64,000 nucleotides of DNA from an uncultured Veillonellaceae bacterium (GCA_927353735.1 CAKMIA010000003.1:62001-126000); one strand, 5' to 3'. Counted from the stretch's first letter, positions 16,086-25,366 are shown. The notes: generated by a model not told the origin, from the sequence alone. Numbers and translations are program-made.

Positions 16086-17474
16086 TTACAGGAGATCCTC
16101 ATTCTGCACGAGGAGCGAGACCAGCTCTACGTGGGTCGTCTGGGGGAACATATCCACCGGCTGGACCTTGACGAGAGTATAGCCGAGGGGACGGAGCCGG
16201 GCTGCGTCCCGGGCGAAGGTGGCGGGATTGCACGAGACGTACACGATGCGCCGGGGCTTCATGCCCGCAGCGGCGCGGAGCACGTCTTCACTGCATCCGG
16301 CGCGGACCGGGTCGCACACGATGACATCCGGCGTGAGCCCCTCCTCGTAGAGCTTCGGCATGAGCTTTCCCGCGTCGGCGGCGTAAAATTCTGCATGGCC
16401 GATGCCGTTAGCCTTTGCATTTTTCTTCGCATCGCGGATGGCGTCGGGGACGATCTCGATGCCGATGACGCGCCGGGCCTTCCGGGCGAGGCAGAGGGAA
16501 ATGGTGCCGGTGCCGCAGTAGGCATCGATGACCGTTTCTTCCCCGGTGAGCTCCGCAAAATCGAGGGCCGTGCGGTAGAGCACTTCCGCCTGTTCGGGAT
16601 TGACCTGAAAGAAGGAATAGGGCGAGACCTCGAAGCGGAGGCCGCACAGGGAGCAGGGCAGCGTTTTGTCGCCCCAGAGGCAGCGGATCTTCGGGCCGAG
16701 GATAACGTTGCCCGGCCGGCTCTGCACATTGTGGTAGAGGGAGATCATCTCCGGCAGGGCCTCCCGCATTTCCTGGATCCATTCCCGCTCGCAGGGGAGC
16801 TCCGCCGTGGCGGTGACGATGACGGCCATGAGCTTTCCGTCGTCGCCCACGCGGCCCATGATGTGGCGCACGCAGCCCTTGCGGGTCTTTTCGTCGTAGG
16901 GGCGGATGCCGTGCTGATTCATGAAGGTCTCTGCGAAGAGGAGGAGGCGGTTATTGGCCTCCTGCTGGATGGCGCAGGACAGGGTGGGGATGATGGCGTG
17001 GCTGCCCTGACGGTAGTAGCCGAGGCGCGCCCGGCCGTGAACGAGACCGGCGGGAACGGCCATTTTATTCCGGTAGCCGAAGGGATGCGGGGCGGCGAGG
17101 ACCGGACGGACGATGTCCGTGGGATAGCCCCCGATTTTCGAGACCGCGCCGGCGGCGCGCTGCCATTTGGCCCGGAGCTGGCCCTCATAGGTGAGGTGGG
17201 AGATCTGGCAGCCGCCGCAGTCCGCATAGACCGGGCAGGTCGGAGAGGTCCGGTATTCAGAAGGGGTGAGGATGGCCTCCAGCCGGCCTATGGCATAGGA
17301 TTTTTTGACGGTGGTCACCGCAGCGCGGACGGTCTCTCCCGGCAGCGCGCCGGGGACGAAAAGGGTGAAGCCTTCGTATTTCCCGATGCCTTCGCCGTGG
17401 ATTCCCAGATCATCAATGGGGAGCTCGCACCGTTCGCCGGTGGAAACGGGGCAGGCCGTATGTTCCTGCCGCAT
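16086..17474 (-). CDS. rlmD: 23S rRNA (uracil-C5)-methyltransferase, RlmD/RlmCD type
   Basis: A 462-residue SAM-dependent RNA methyltransferase. It has an N-terminal TRAM domain (about 15-70), an iron-sulfur cysteine set (CPVYADCGGC plus a later Cys), a Rossmann methyltransferase core with DAYCGTGTISL, and the catalytic VSCNPATFARD motif whose Cys attacks C6 of uracil. Firmicutes relatives methylate 23S rRNA U1939 and/or U747; which site cannot be decided here. The start overlaps the stop of the preceding phosphatase gene as TGATG, so the two are translationally coupled. A GTG one codon earlier is an alternative start. Confidence 0.9.
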   Translation of the reverse strand: MRQEHTACPVSTGERCELPIDDLGIHGEGIGKYEGFTLFVPGALPGETVRAAVTTVKKSYAIGRLEAILTPSEYRTSPTCPVYADCGGCQISHLTYEGQLRAKWQRAAGAVSKIGGYPTDIVRPVLAAPHPFGYRNKMAVPAGLVHGRARLGYYRQGSHAIIPTLSCAIQQEANNRLLLFAETFMNQHGIRPYDEKTRKGCVRHIMGRVGDDGKLMAVIVTATAELPCEREWIQEMREALPEMISLYHNVQSRPGNVILGPKIRCLWGDKTLPCSLCGLRFEVSPYSFFQVNPEQAEVLYRTALDFAELTGEETVIDAYCGTGTISLCLARKARRVIGIEIVPDAIRDAKKNAKANGIGHAEFYAADAGKLMPKLYEEGLTPDVIVCDPVRAGCSEDVLRAAAGMKPRRIVYVSCNPATFARDAARLRPLGYTLVKVQPVDMFPQTTHVELVSLLVQNEDLL

Positions 17475-18337
17475 CACGGCCGGGCCTGCATGAGGAGCAG
17501 AGCGCGGTTCGCCGCGTCCCGTTCCTCCGGCGTCAGGCCGAGATAATTCTGCGCCAGCGCGCTCACCCAGGCACCGTAGGCCGGATTCGGGAATACGATG
17601 TATTTCGTGCCGAAGGCATCTTTGTTGGCGTCAATGATGGCGTTCCGTTCCACCCGGCCCTTGCCGTAGGTGCCGATGGGCAGGTCGCCTGCATTGTCGC
17701 CCATGTAGAGGATCACATGATGGGTCTCCGCCACCTTGTCGAAGCGGCCCTGCTTATTGCCCGTATCGACGGCGAGCAGCAGGTGCTCCCGGTCCACCGT
17801 GGGGAATCCCAGTGCCCGGAGATTGCGTTCCGAGGAATCATAGCTTGTCGATTCCAGCCGGTTCGTCACGTAGAAGATCTCCACGCCCTTCCGGTGTACC
17901 TCGTTCAGGAAATCCGCCGCGCCAGGCATGGTGTAGGCTTTGCCGTTCACGATCCAGTCCCGCCACCAGAGAGAGGTGTAGCAGCCGTTTCCGTCCACCG
18001 CCGCTCTGGCAAGCGCAGGCGTATTATCCACCACCGTCTCGTCGCAGTCCAGCACGATCGCCAGCGGCTTGCCGTCAGCGGGGGGCTCCGCCAGCGCCCG
18101 GTCGATCTCCATCATGGCCGCATTGTAGCCCTGATAGCACAGCGCCCGGTACTCTGCGGCCGTCCGCATCCACAGGAGCGCCATCGTCTCCGCGTCCGCC
18201 AGCTGCTGTGCACTCTGCTGCTGCACCGATTCCGCCGCGGGCGCCGGCGCCGCATCAGCCGCCGAAACCGCCGGGACTCCGGCCAGACAGGAGGCGGTCA
18301 GCGCCGCCGTCAAAAATAATCTTTCAGTCCAATGCAT
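17474..18337 (-). CDS. Secreted acid phosphatase, e(P4)/class C HAD family
   Basis: A 287-residue exported phosphatase. A signal peptide (about 1-27, cleavage after VSA) precedes a HAD core. The nucleophile motif is IVLDCDETVVDN (DxDxT), motif II lies around FYVTNRLE, and the acidic motif is MGDNAGDL. Relatives such as Haemophilus e(P4) hydrolyse 5'-nucleotides and NMN for nicotinamide salvage. Unlike e(P4), the lipobox is poor (LTASC), so it may be a soluble periplasmic enzyme. The ATG at 18337 has a GGATGAG ribosome site. It shares a transcript with rlmD, an apparently accidental pairing. Confidence 0.87.
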   Translation of the reverse strand: MHWTERLFLTAALTASCLAGVPAVSAADAAPAPAAESVQQQSAQQLADAETMALLWMRTAAEYRALCYQGYNAAMMEIDRALAEPPADGKPLAIVLDCDETVVDNTPALARAAVDGNGCYTSLWWRDWIVNGKAYTMPGAADFLNEVHRKGVEIFYVTNRLESTSYDSSERNLRALGFPTVDREHLLLAVDTGNKQGRFDKVAETHHVILYMGDNAGDLPIGTYGKGRVERNAIIDANKDAFGTKYIVFPNPAYGAWVSALAQNYLGLTPEERDAANRALLLMQARP

Positions 18338-18496
18338 GGTATCTCATCCTTTCCAGATATTTCCTACATCATATCACAGCCCCCGCCGGAAACCTATGAA
18401 AAAAGCAGAGTTTAACCGCTGTTAAGCGTCCCGTTACATTGACAGAATAAAACGGAGAAGCGCATAATGACCTTAGTATTTTTTCGGAGGTTTGTC

Positions 18497-19879
18497 ATGC
18501 TTTTTAATTCCTATGTGTTTATCATCGGATTTCTGCCGATCACGCTGATCCTGTACTATCTGTCCGCAAAGAAATTCGGCAGCCAGTGCGCCCGGTGTGT
18601 TCTGATCCTGGCATCGCTCTTTTTCTATTCCTGGTGGGATGTGAGGAACCTGCCGATTCTTCTCGCTTCCATTCTTGTGAACTATATGCTGGCCGGACGC
18701 ATCCTGCAAAGTGAGGGGCGTACAAGAAAAGCCTGGCTTATTACCGGTATCCTGTTTGATCTGGGCCTTTTAGGATATTTCAAGTACACGGCCTTTGCAG
18801 TGGAAACGGTCAACAGTCTCTTTCAGACCGGATTTGCCGTGCCGCAGATCGTACTGCCTTTGGGCATCTCTTTCTTTACCTTTACGCAGATCGCCTGTCT
18901 GGTAGATTCCTATCGGGGAGAAGTTAAAGGATATAGTAAAAGCGGTTATTTCCTTTTTGTGACGATCTTTCCTCATCTCATTGCGGGGCCTATTCTGTAT
19001 CATAAGGACATGATCCCTCAGTTCATGGACGAGAAAAATTATCGGCTCAACTATGAAAATATGAATCGCGGTATCGCATGGTTCACGCTGGGGCTGGCGA
19101 AAAAAGTACTGATCGCCGACCATTTGTCGAAATATGTAGCGGAGGCATTTAGTCATGCAGATCAGCTGAGCATGGTGGATGCGTGGTTTGCTTCCTTTGC
19201 CTATACCCTCCAGTTGTATTTTGATTTTTCCGGATATTCGGAAATGGCGATCGGGCTTGGATTGATGCTGAATTTTCAACTGCCATTGAATTTTAACTCT
19301 CCCTATCAGTCGACAAGCATCATAGAATTCTGGCGCCGGTGGCACATGACGCTGTCCGCTTTTCTGAAAGATTATCTGTATATTCCGCTGGGAGGAAACA
19401 GGACGGGACATCATCTGCGGAATATTATGATCACCATGCTGCTGGCAGGGCTGTGGCACGGAGCCGGCTGGACCTTCATTTTTTGGGGCGGACTGCACGG
19501 GTTATATATTTGCATCAATCATATATGGAGAAAGGCAGGACGGAGTCTGCCGAAGCCGGTAGGATGGCTGGTGACATTTATGGCAGTTAATATCGCCTGG
19601 GTATTTTTCCGGGCAGATGATTTTGGAACGGCTTTTACCATATTGTCTGCTATGATCGGTAATACGAGTTCCGGACCGTTATTACATATATTTACTCGTG
19701 AAAATATGATGTTCATAGCAGCTGCGATGCTTGCTTGTATTAAAATGCCGAATGTAAAGTCTTTGATTGGGCATTATTTCCATCCAAATAAAAGATGGAT
19801 ATTCTGCTTAATTGTAATATTTGTATACTGCTTAAGTAAATTAGGACAGGGAAGTGAATTTTTGTATTTCCAATTTTAA
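18497..19879 (+). CDS. MBOAT family O-acyltransferase (AlgI/DltB/PatA-like)
   Basis: A 460-residue polytopic membrane protein of the MBOAT family. The family signature FWRRWHMTLSAFLKDYLYIP and the catalytic-His region LLAGLWHGAGWTF are intact. Members move acyl groups across the membrane and hand them to a periplasmic acyl transferase that modifies polysaccharide, peptidoglycan or teichoic acid. The next gene encodes a single-anchor AlgX/DltD-like protein, the expected partner. The ATG at 18497 follows GGAGG; the longer reading from 18467 is rejected. GC content falls towards the 3' end. The substrate is probably a surface glycan of this region. Confidence 0.9.
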   Translation: MLFNSYVFIIGFLPITLILYYLSAKKFGSQCARCVLILASLFFYSWWDVRNLPILLASILVNYMLAGRILQSEGRTRKAWLITGILFDLGLLGYFKYTAFAVETVNSLFQTGFAVPQIVLPLGISFFTFTQIACLVDSYRGEVKGYSKSGYFLFVTIFPHLIAGPILYHKDMIPQFMDEKNYRLNYENMNRGIAWFTLGLAKKVLIADHLSKYVAEAFSHADQLSMVDAWFASFAYTLQLYFDFSGYSEMAIGLGLMLNFQLPLNFNSPYQSTSIIEFWRRWHMTLSAFLKDYLYIPLGGNRTGHHLRNIMITMLLAGLWHGAGWTFIFWGGLHGLYICINHIWRKAGRSLPKPVGWLVTFMAVNIAWVFFRADDFGTAFTILSAMIGNTSSGPLLHIFTRENMMFIAAAMLACIKMPNVKSLIGHYFHPNKRWIFCLIVIFVYCLSKLGQGSEFLYFQF

Positions 19880-19890
19880 TGGAGGGGTCA

Positions 19891-21003
19891 ATGAAAGAGA
19901 AGAATTTCTTTTATGTTTTTGCTTCTTTTATTATAGGAATTAGTGCATCAATTGCTTTATTTAATTATTACATAGATTATTTTGGAGTGTTTAGAGGGGA
20001 AAATAAAGAAGAAATTGAGACTTTGAATGGTCGGTTTGTAAAAACAAAATATTTGCTCACAAATGGTAATTACAATAAGTATGACTCCTATTTATGGGGA
20101 AGTAGCCGTGTTATGAAGATGGATACTCTGATTACAGGACAAAAAACATATAATATTAGTGATTCTATGGGATTTCCTCAGGATTGTTTAGAGCAATTGA
20201 CGATATTGCTTCATCATGGAGCAAGAGTAAAAACTGTCTATCTGGGAATTGATGATTACACCTATTTTACAGATAGAGCTCCCTTTATAGCTGAATTATA
20301 CAGAAGAGAATATAGTGAAAATCAGATGAAAAATCTGAAGTATTATATGGAAGTGCTCTTTTCTATTGATTTAGTAAAAACTGAGATTAAGGATTTAATA
20401 AATCCAACACAGAAAGGGAAAGTCTTATTAGCAGAGAATGGGACATATTATGTTCCGGATAATGTGGAGATTTCAATAGAGGAAAATCCAGTTGAGCATA
20501 TACGTGATACTAAATTTAAAATACCCAATCATGCACCCTATATGGGAACAGAAAATTTTAATCGATGTTTGGACAGCATAAAACAAATTAAATTATTATG
20601 CGATAAAAATGGGATTCAATTTATTCCATTTTTTAATCCACAGCATATGACGACCTATTTATCGGACGATATGGAATTGATGAATCAATTCAAAAAAGAA
20701 CTGGTGAAAATTTCTCCGTTCTGGGATTTCAGTGGTGTTAATTATGTGACAGCCAATAATTATTTCTGGTATGAAACATCCCATCCCCGTGCCTTCATTT
20801 GTGATAAGATTCTGGATATTGTATCCGGGCAGAATCAGATGACGTGGGTGCCGGATTTTGGTGTTTATGTGACGCCGGAAAATGTGGATGCTTTTTGTGA
20901 ACAGGCAGTGCGTGACAGGGAAGCGTATGATCCAGATCATGCGCAGTGGATACCTACTGCAGAAGAACGGTCGGGCATGAGCCGGAGGCTTCATATTTAT
21001 TAA
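19891..21003 (+). CDS. Membrane-anchored SGNH/AlgX-like acyl transfer partner
   Basis: A 370-residue protein with one N-terminal membrane anchor (about 5-25) and a large extracytoplasmic domain. Segments such as YLWGSSRVMKMD (nucleophile-Ser-like GSSR) and WYETSHPRAFICDKI (Ser/His region) suggest an SGNH-hydrolase-like fold of the AlgJ/AlgX/DltD type. It starts 11 bp after the MBOAT gene with a GGAGGGG ribosome site, so the two form an operon. It is strongly AT-rich compared with its flanks, a sign of recent transfer or exchange. The fold assignment is by pattern and context rather than strong motif matches. Confidence 0.65.
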   Translation: MKEKNFFYVFASFIIGISASIALFNYYIDYFGVFRGENKEEIETLNGRFVKTKYLLTNGNYNKYDSYLWGSSRVMKMDTLITGQKTYNISDSMGFPQDCLEQLTILLHHGARVKTVYLGIDDYTYFTDRAPFIAELYRREYSENQMKNLKYYMEVLFSIDLVKTEIKDLINPTQKGKVLLAENGTYYVPDNVEISIEENPVEHIRDTKFKIPNHAPYMGTENFNRCLDSIKQIKLLCDKNGIQFIPFFNPQHMTTYLSDDMELMNQFKKELVKISPFWDFSGVNYVTANNYFWYETSHPRAFICDKILDIVSGQNQMTWVPDFGVYVTPENVDAFCEQAVRDREAYDPDHAQWIPTAEERSGMSRRLHIY

Positions 21004-21041
21004 AGTAAAGGGACTGATATATATATCAGCCCTTTACTTAT
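21003..21041 (+). terminator. Hairpin terminator after the MBOAT/SGNH operon
   Basis: Ten-bp outer stem (21003-21012 with 21030-21039) plus a self-complementary CTGATATATATATCAG core. The T-tract is weak, so efficiency is uncertain. Confidence 0.55.
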
Positions 21042-21074
21042 AGCAGGATATCTACAGGATTACAAAAAGAAATA

Positions 21075-21090
21075 ACTATGATATCATAGT
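21075..21090. repeat. Sixteen-bp perfect palindrome upstream of the GT8 gene
   Basis: ACTATGAT followed by its reverse complement, 42 bp before the start codon; operator-like. Confidence 0.5.
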
Positions 21091-21131
21091 CGTAAAGCAT
21101 GTAAAATGATAAAAATAGCGGGGATGGGCGC

Positions 21132-22139
21132 ATGGATATTTTAGCAAATGCGGTTAAGGAAACAATTACAATCGGGAAACCACATTCGGAGAAAAAAGCG
21201 TTTTGTATTGCATTGAGCGGAACGGATAATTATATCCCGTATCTGGGACTGACGATGATGTCGGTATACCAATATAATAAATATCTTCCGATGGCATTTC
21301 ATCTCTTTGTAAATGGACTGTCGGATACTGATCGGAAAAGACTGTGCGAAGCGGCGGAAATGATGGGAAATCCCATTTATGTCCACCTGATGAATGATGA
21401 TGCTTTTCAGTCTCTGGTATTCGGTGAAAAAACCGCTGTCTTTTTTTACCGGTTTGTACTGGCCAATTTACTGGAAGCAAAATCCGACCGTGTTCTGTAT
21501 CTGGATGGGGATATTATGTGCTGCGGCAGCCTGCAGAAGCTGGCAGACATGGATCTGGGGCAGGCTATAGCGGCTGTAGCACCGGACCGGCTGCAGAAAA
21601 AACAGATGAGACAGATCGGGACGACCGGCTTTTTCAATGCGGGAGCCATGCTGATTCATATTTCAGAGTGGGTCCGGCAGGATATATTCCATAAAGTTGT
21701 GGACATGGCCCATGACAGCCTGACCAAAATCGATGATAAAGGATATTACGAAGGCTGGCATGGCCTGAAATACAATGACCAGAATATTTTGAATGTTATT
21801 CTGGATGGGAAGGTCATCTGGCTGCCTAAGAAATACAACTACATTTATAAATTGAACCGGTCGGCGCTTTTCCGCAAAAAGGCGGAGAATGAGGATTACC
21901 ATGATCAGATCATCCTGCATTTTGCAGGCTCGGTAAAGCCCTGGCACGACTGGGCGGCAAACTGGCCGGTCGTAAAAGAGTATCGGAAAATCTGGCTGGA
22001 TTCACCGTGGAAAGACGTTCCTCCGTCCGCGCCTAAGTCGAGAAAGGACTGCCATCAGGCGGCCCGGGAATACCGGGTGACCGGCCAGTATGGCAAAGCG
22101 CTCCACTGGTATCTGGAATACTACAAACGAAAGTTGTAA
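21132..22139 (+). CDS. Glycosyltransferase family 8
   Basis: A 335-residue cytoplasmic retaining glycosyltransferase of the LgtC/RfaI type. The N-terminal CIALSGTDNYIPYLGLTMMSV, the metal-binding DxD in YLDGDIMC, the GFFNAGAMLI segment and the late HFAGSVKPWH motif are all present, so the active site appears complete. Such enzymes add galactose or glucose to lipopolysaccharide core or other lipid-linked glycans. It has its own palindrome-containing upstream region and lies between AT-rich genes. Confidence 0.9.
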   Translation: MDILANAVKETITIGKPHSEKKAFCIALSGTDNYIPYLGLTMMSVYQYNKYLPMAFHLFVNGLSDTDRKRLCEAAEMMGNPIYVHLMNDDAFQSLVFGEKTAVFFYRFVLANLLEAKSDRVLYLDGDIMCCGSLQKLADMDLGQAIAAVAPDRLQKKQMRQIGTTGFFNAGAMLIHISEWVRQDIFHKVVDMAHDSLTKIDDKGYYEGWHGLKYNDQNILNVILDGKVIWLPKKYNYIYKLNRSALFRKKAENEDYHDQIILHFAGSVKPWHDWAANWPVVKEYRKIWLDSPWKDVPPSAPKSRKDCHQAAREYRVTGQYGKALHWYLEYYKRKL

Positions 22140-22192
22140 ATTTTATTTTGCATGATATAACTATAAAATATTAAAAAGGATGAGGATAGTTT

Positions 22193-23182
22193 ATGATAAA
22201 AATTTTATCTCTTAATGAGGGGAATTACTTATATGAACTTCAAAAAGAACGCTTAAAGAGGGCGCAAGATAATATAGATTGTGGTTGTTTTTTAGTATAC
22301 TGTTTTCGAGCAGAGAAACATTTGCTACGTGGGCTCATAAAGCTACATTTGGAAAACTGGGTATTTCGGTGGTCCATGAAGCGTATAGGGATCGATATAA
22401 AAAAGTATAAATTAATTATTATTAACGAGCTCAATAGAAATCCGCTTTTATTTATTTCATACATCCGACAGCAAAATCCTGATTGTCAGATTGTCTATCA
22501 ATATTGGAATTCCTTATTTTATATAAAAAATGCTACCCCAAAACGACAACAGGAATTTGAATGTTTTATAAAAAATCGGAAACGATATCAATTCAATATA
22601 ACTTCTTTTGATATTAAAGATTGTCAAAAGTACAATTTTATTTACAACCCTCAATTTATACCCGGACTCAATTATTCTGAAAGTGATGTACAAGATCGTA
22701 TTGCCGTAGATGTATTTTTTATTGGTAAAGATAAGGATCGATTGGATCGTGTTCTTGCGATAAAAAAACAATTGGATGTTTTACAGATAACCAGTCACAT
22801 TTGCATATTTCCTGATGATCGGCATAAAGTTTATAATGATGAGGAAAAGAAATATTTAATTTCCCATATAGTACCTTATGAAAAGATTATTGAACAAGAC
22901 AAAAAAAGCAGAGCAATTCTTGATGTCGTACAGGAAAATCAATCCGGACTTACCTGGAGAGCTATAGAGGCTTTGTTGCTAAGGAAGAAATTAATTACAA
23001 CATTTAACGCGATTAAACAATATGATTTTTATTGTAAAGAAAATATTTTTATCTGGGGGGAAGATGATATTGCAACTTTGAAAACTTTCATTGATTCACC
23101 TTATAAAGTCATTGATAAAGATATCGTCGAGCAATACACTTTTGCTGGCTGGTTGAAAAATTTGAAACAGCATCTAAGCTGA
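22193..23182 (+). CDS. Putative polysaccharide glycosyltransferase, AT-rich
   Basis: A 329-residue soluble protein, very AT-rich. It has no signal peptide or membrane segment. The late block SGLTWRAIEALLLRKKLIT resembles the sugar-nucleotide binding end of GT-B/CgeB-type glycosyltransferases, with VFFIGKDKDRL opening a second Rossmann-like half. The N-terminal half is not recognised. The location between a GT8 and a ChbG gene supports a role in surface-glycan synthesis. The ATG at 22193 follows AGGATGAGG. Family assignment is tentative; a nonfunctional or highly diverged enzyme cannot be excluded. Confidence 0.55.
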   Translation: MIKILSLNEGNYLYELQKERLKRAQDNIDCGCFLVYCFRAEKHLLRGLIKLHLENWVFRWSMKRIGIDIKKYKLIIINELNRNPLLFISYIRQQNPDCQIVYQYWNSLFYIKNATPKRQQEFECFIKNRKRYQFNITSFDIKDCQKYNFIYNPQFIPGLNYSESDVQDRIAVDVFFIGKDKDRLDRVLAIKKQLDVLQITSHICIFPDDRHKVYNDEEKKYLISHIVPYEKIIEQDKKSRAILDVVQENQSGLTWRAIEALLLRKKLITTFNAIKQYDFYCKENIFIWGEDDIATLKTFIDSPYKVIDKDIVEQYTFAGWLKNLKQHLS

Positions 23183-23210
23183 AGTTTATTGACAACGGCA
23201 AATATAAGCA

Positions 23211-23241
23211 GCATCCGGGAGACAGGCACCGGATGCTTTTT
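23211..23241 (+). terminator. Intrinsic terminator
   Basis: Eight-bp stem GCATCCGG/CCGGATGC (23211-23218 with 23229-23236) followed by TTTTT. Confidence 0.85.
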
Positions 23242-23268
23242 CATGCAGGCGGAGACCGCAGGGGATTA

Positions 23269-23277
23269 TGCTATAAT
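23269..23277 (+). promoter_or_regulatory. Extended -10 promoter of the ChbG/HpnK gene
   Basis: TGC-TATAAT, consensus -10 with the TGn extension, 40 bp before the start codon; no good -35. Confidence 0.55.
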
Positions 23278-23316
23278 ACAGGCAGTATTTTGTCGTATAT
23301 AAGCAGGACATCCTAT

Positions 23317-24180
23317 ATGAATACAAAAGGGAAAAAATTACAGCTGCTGGTCAATGCAGACGACTTCGGCCGGCACGTGCTGATCGATCAGGCGGTTGCG
23401 CAGTGCGTAGAGCAGGGGTGCCTTCGGTCTGCCACGCTGATGCCCGGCGGAAAAGCTTTTGACGATGCGGTGCATACCGCGCAGACCCATCCGGAGCTGG
23501 GCGTGGGCATTCATTTTACGCTGGTCAATGGGTATCCGGTGCTGCCGCCGGCGGAGATCCCGTCGCTCGTGACGGCAGACGGCGTCTTTTATGATGACTA
23601 TATCCACTTTGTGAAGCGTTTCCTTTCCGGTAAGGTCCGTATGGAGGAAGTGCGGCGGGAGCTGGCGGCACAGGCAGAAAAGGTGACACGCACCGGGCTG
23701 GCGCTGACTCATGTGGACAGCCACCAGCATATGCACGTTCTGCCGGGCATCTTCAGCGTGGTGCTTGATACGGCGGAGGCGATTCACCTCGATGCGGTGC
23801 GTATTCCCCGTACACCTCTCTTTGCAGGCGATTCGGGCAGCCTCGGGCAGCTCATCGGGCGGTCCGGGCTGGCGGTGCTGGCGGATCTGGCCGGCCGGGA
23901 AGCGAAGCGGCGCGGATTCCGCACGCCTGATCATTTTGCAGGGATTGTAGCAGGAGAGGCTGTGCATGAGGGCCATTTCCGGCATATCATTGAGACGCTG
24001 AAGCCGGGAGTCACAGAAGTGATGATGCATCCCGGTGCCGATACGGCAGCGCTGAAAAAGGCCTGTCAGTGGGAACATGATTTTGAAGCAGAACGGGACG
24101 CGATCATTTCAACGGATATCAGGGAGCTTTTGCAGAAAAAACAGGTGAAGGTCATCAGCTTCCGGGATATAGCCGGATGA
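23317..24180 (+). CDS. ChbG/HpnK (YdjC) family carbohydrate deacetylase
   Basis: A 287-residue enzyme of the ChbG/HpnK deacetylase family. The metal-binding NADDFG motif (D15-D16), GVGIHFTLVNG, HVDSHQHMH and the late EVMMHPG motif are all visible, so the zinc site is intact. Members remove N-acetyl groups from chitooligosaccharides or modify glycolipids and hopanoids. In this context, followed by a lipid-phosphate glycosyltransferase and membrane glycosyltransferases, it may deacetylate a glycan-lipid intermediate (inference). The ATG at 23317 has a weak AGCAGGA ribosome site; the ORF opening at 23233 overlaps a terminator and is rejected. Confidence 0.88.
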   Translation: MNTKGKKLQLLVNADDFGRHVLIDQAVAQCVEQGCLRSATLMPGGKAFDDAVHTAQTHPELGVGIHFTLVNGYPVLPPAEIPSLVTADGVFYDDYIHFVKRFLSGKVRMEEVRRELAAQAEKVTRTGLALTHVDSHQHMHVLPGIFSVVLDTAEAIHLDAVRIPRTPLFAGDSGSLGQLIGRSGLAVLADLAGREAKRRGFRTPDHFAGIVAGEAVHEGHFRHIIETLKPGVTEVMMHPGADTAALKKACQWEHDFEAERDAIISTDIRELLQKKQVKVISFRDIAG

Positions 24181-24206
24181 TCTTCAATAGGAATAGGGAG
24201 AAAGTC

Positions 24207-25217
24207 ATGGATACGATTGCCATTATTGTGCCCTGCTACAATGAGCAGGAGGTGCTGGAGCAGTTTCACCGGCGCACGGAGGAGGTGCTGGCGGGGATCA
24301 GGGACTGCCGATTCCGGTATGTGTTCGTCAACGACGGCAGCCGGGACGGGACGCTTCCCATTCTCCGGCGGCTCGCAGAGGAGGATTACAAGGTATCGTA
24401 TATCAGCTTTTCCCGGAATTTCGGCAAGGAAGCGGCCATGCTGGCCGGGATGGATTATGCGGAGTGCGATGCGGCGGTCATCATGGATGCGGATCTGCAG
24501 CATCCGCCGGAAATGATCCCGGAAATGATCGGCTGGTGGCGGAAGGGCTATGATGATGTGTGCGCCAAACGGGCGGACCGGAAGGACGAGGGCTTCATCA
24601 AGAGGCATCTGACGAATTTCTTTTATAAACTGCTCCAGAAGTGCAGCCGCACGGCGATTCAGCGGAACGTGGGGGATTTCCGCCTCCTCGACCGGCGCTG
24701 TCTTTCAGCGCTCCGGCTCATGCGGGAAAGCGAGCGCTACACGAAGGGACTGTTCACCTGGGTGGGGTTCAAAAAGAAGGAGATCCCCTTCCATGTACAG
24801 CCGCGGGCAGCAGGCAAGACCACGTGGAATTACTGGTCGCTCATGAATCTGGCGCTGGAGGGGCTGACCTCCTTCACGACGGCGCCGCTCCGGCTGGCGT
24901 CCATGTTCGGCGTGCTGGTGTCCTTTGCGGCCATCCTGTATATGCTTTACGTCTTCATCCGGGCCATGATATACGGCGATCCCGTGGCGGGGTATCCGAC
25001 GCTCCTGACGGTGATGCTCTGCCTCGGCGGCGTGCAGCTGCTGGCGCTGGGGATCATCGGCGAGTATCTGGGGCGGGTATTCAATGAAAGCAAGCACCGT
25101 CCGCTTTATCTGGTGGATGAGTGGAACGGGCGGAAAATGGAATATGTGCTGAAGCCGGTGCCCGAAGAGCGGCGCGTGGAAACCCACGAAAAGGAAATAA
25201 ACGACGAGAATGACTGA
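24207..25217 (+). CDS. GtrB/DPM1-like polyprenyl-phosphate glycosyltransferase (GT2)
   Basis: A 336-residue GT2 enzyme. It has an N-terminal GT-A domain with IIVPCYNEQEVL, FVNDGSRDGT, FSRNFGKEAAMLAG and the metal-binding MDADLQHPP, followed by two C-terminal membrane helices (about 235-260 and 270-295). This is the architecture of GtrB/CsbB/ArnC enzymes, which load a sugar onto undecaprenyl phosphate at the inner membrane face. The following two DUF6056 proteins are plausible acceptor-side transferases, as in three-part Gtr systems. No GtrA flippase is seen. The start at 24207 follows GGGAG. Confidence 0.9.
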   Translation: MDTIAIIVPCYNEQEVLEQFHRRTEEVLAGIRDCRFRYVFVNDGSRDGTLPILRRLAEEDYKVSYISFSRNFGKEAAMLAGMDYAECDAAVIMDADLQHPPEMIPEMIGWWRKGYDDVCAKRADRKDEGFIKRHLTNFFYKLLQKCSRTAIQRNVGDFRLLDRRCLSALRLMRESERYTKGLFTWVGFKKKEIPFHVQPRAAGKTTWNYWSLMNLALEGLTSFTTAPLRLASMFGVLVSFAAILYMLYVFIRAMIYGDPVAGYPTLLTVMLCLGGVQLLALGIIGEYLGRVFNESKHRPLYLVDEWNGRKMEYVLKPVPEERRVETHEKEINDEND

Positions 25218-25219
25218 GG

Positions 25220-25255
25220 CCGTTCCGGCAGGAGAGACTGTCGGGATGGCTTTTT
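25220..25255 (+). terminator. Terminator after the GtrB-like gene
   Basis: Twelve-bp stem with wobble pairs (25220-25231 with 25238-25249), GAGAGA loop, then CTTTTT. Confidence 0.75.
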
Positions 25256-25366
25256 ATGTGGCGGCAAAAGTTCAATAAATTTTATATATTGTTTTATTTC
25301 CCTCAAAAATCGGCCTGCTACAATCATAAAAGGCGAAGTGTGCGCCCGAAAATACAGGAGAAGGGT

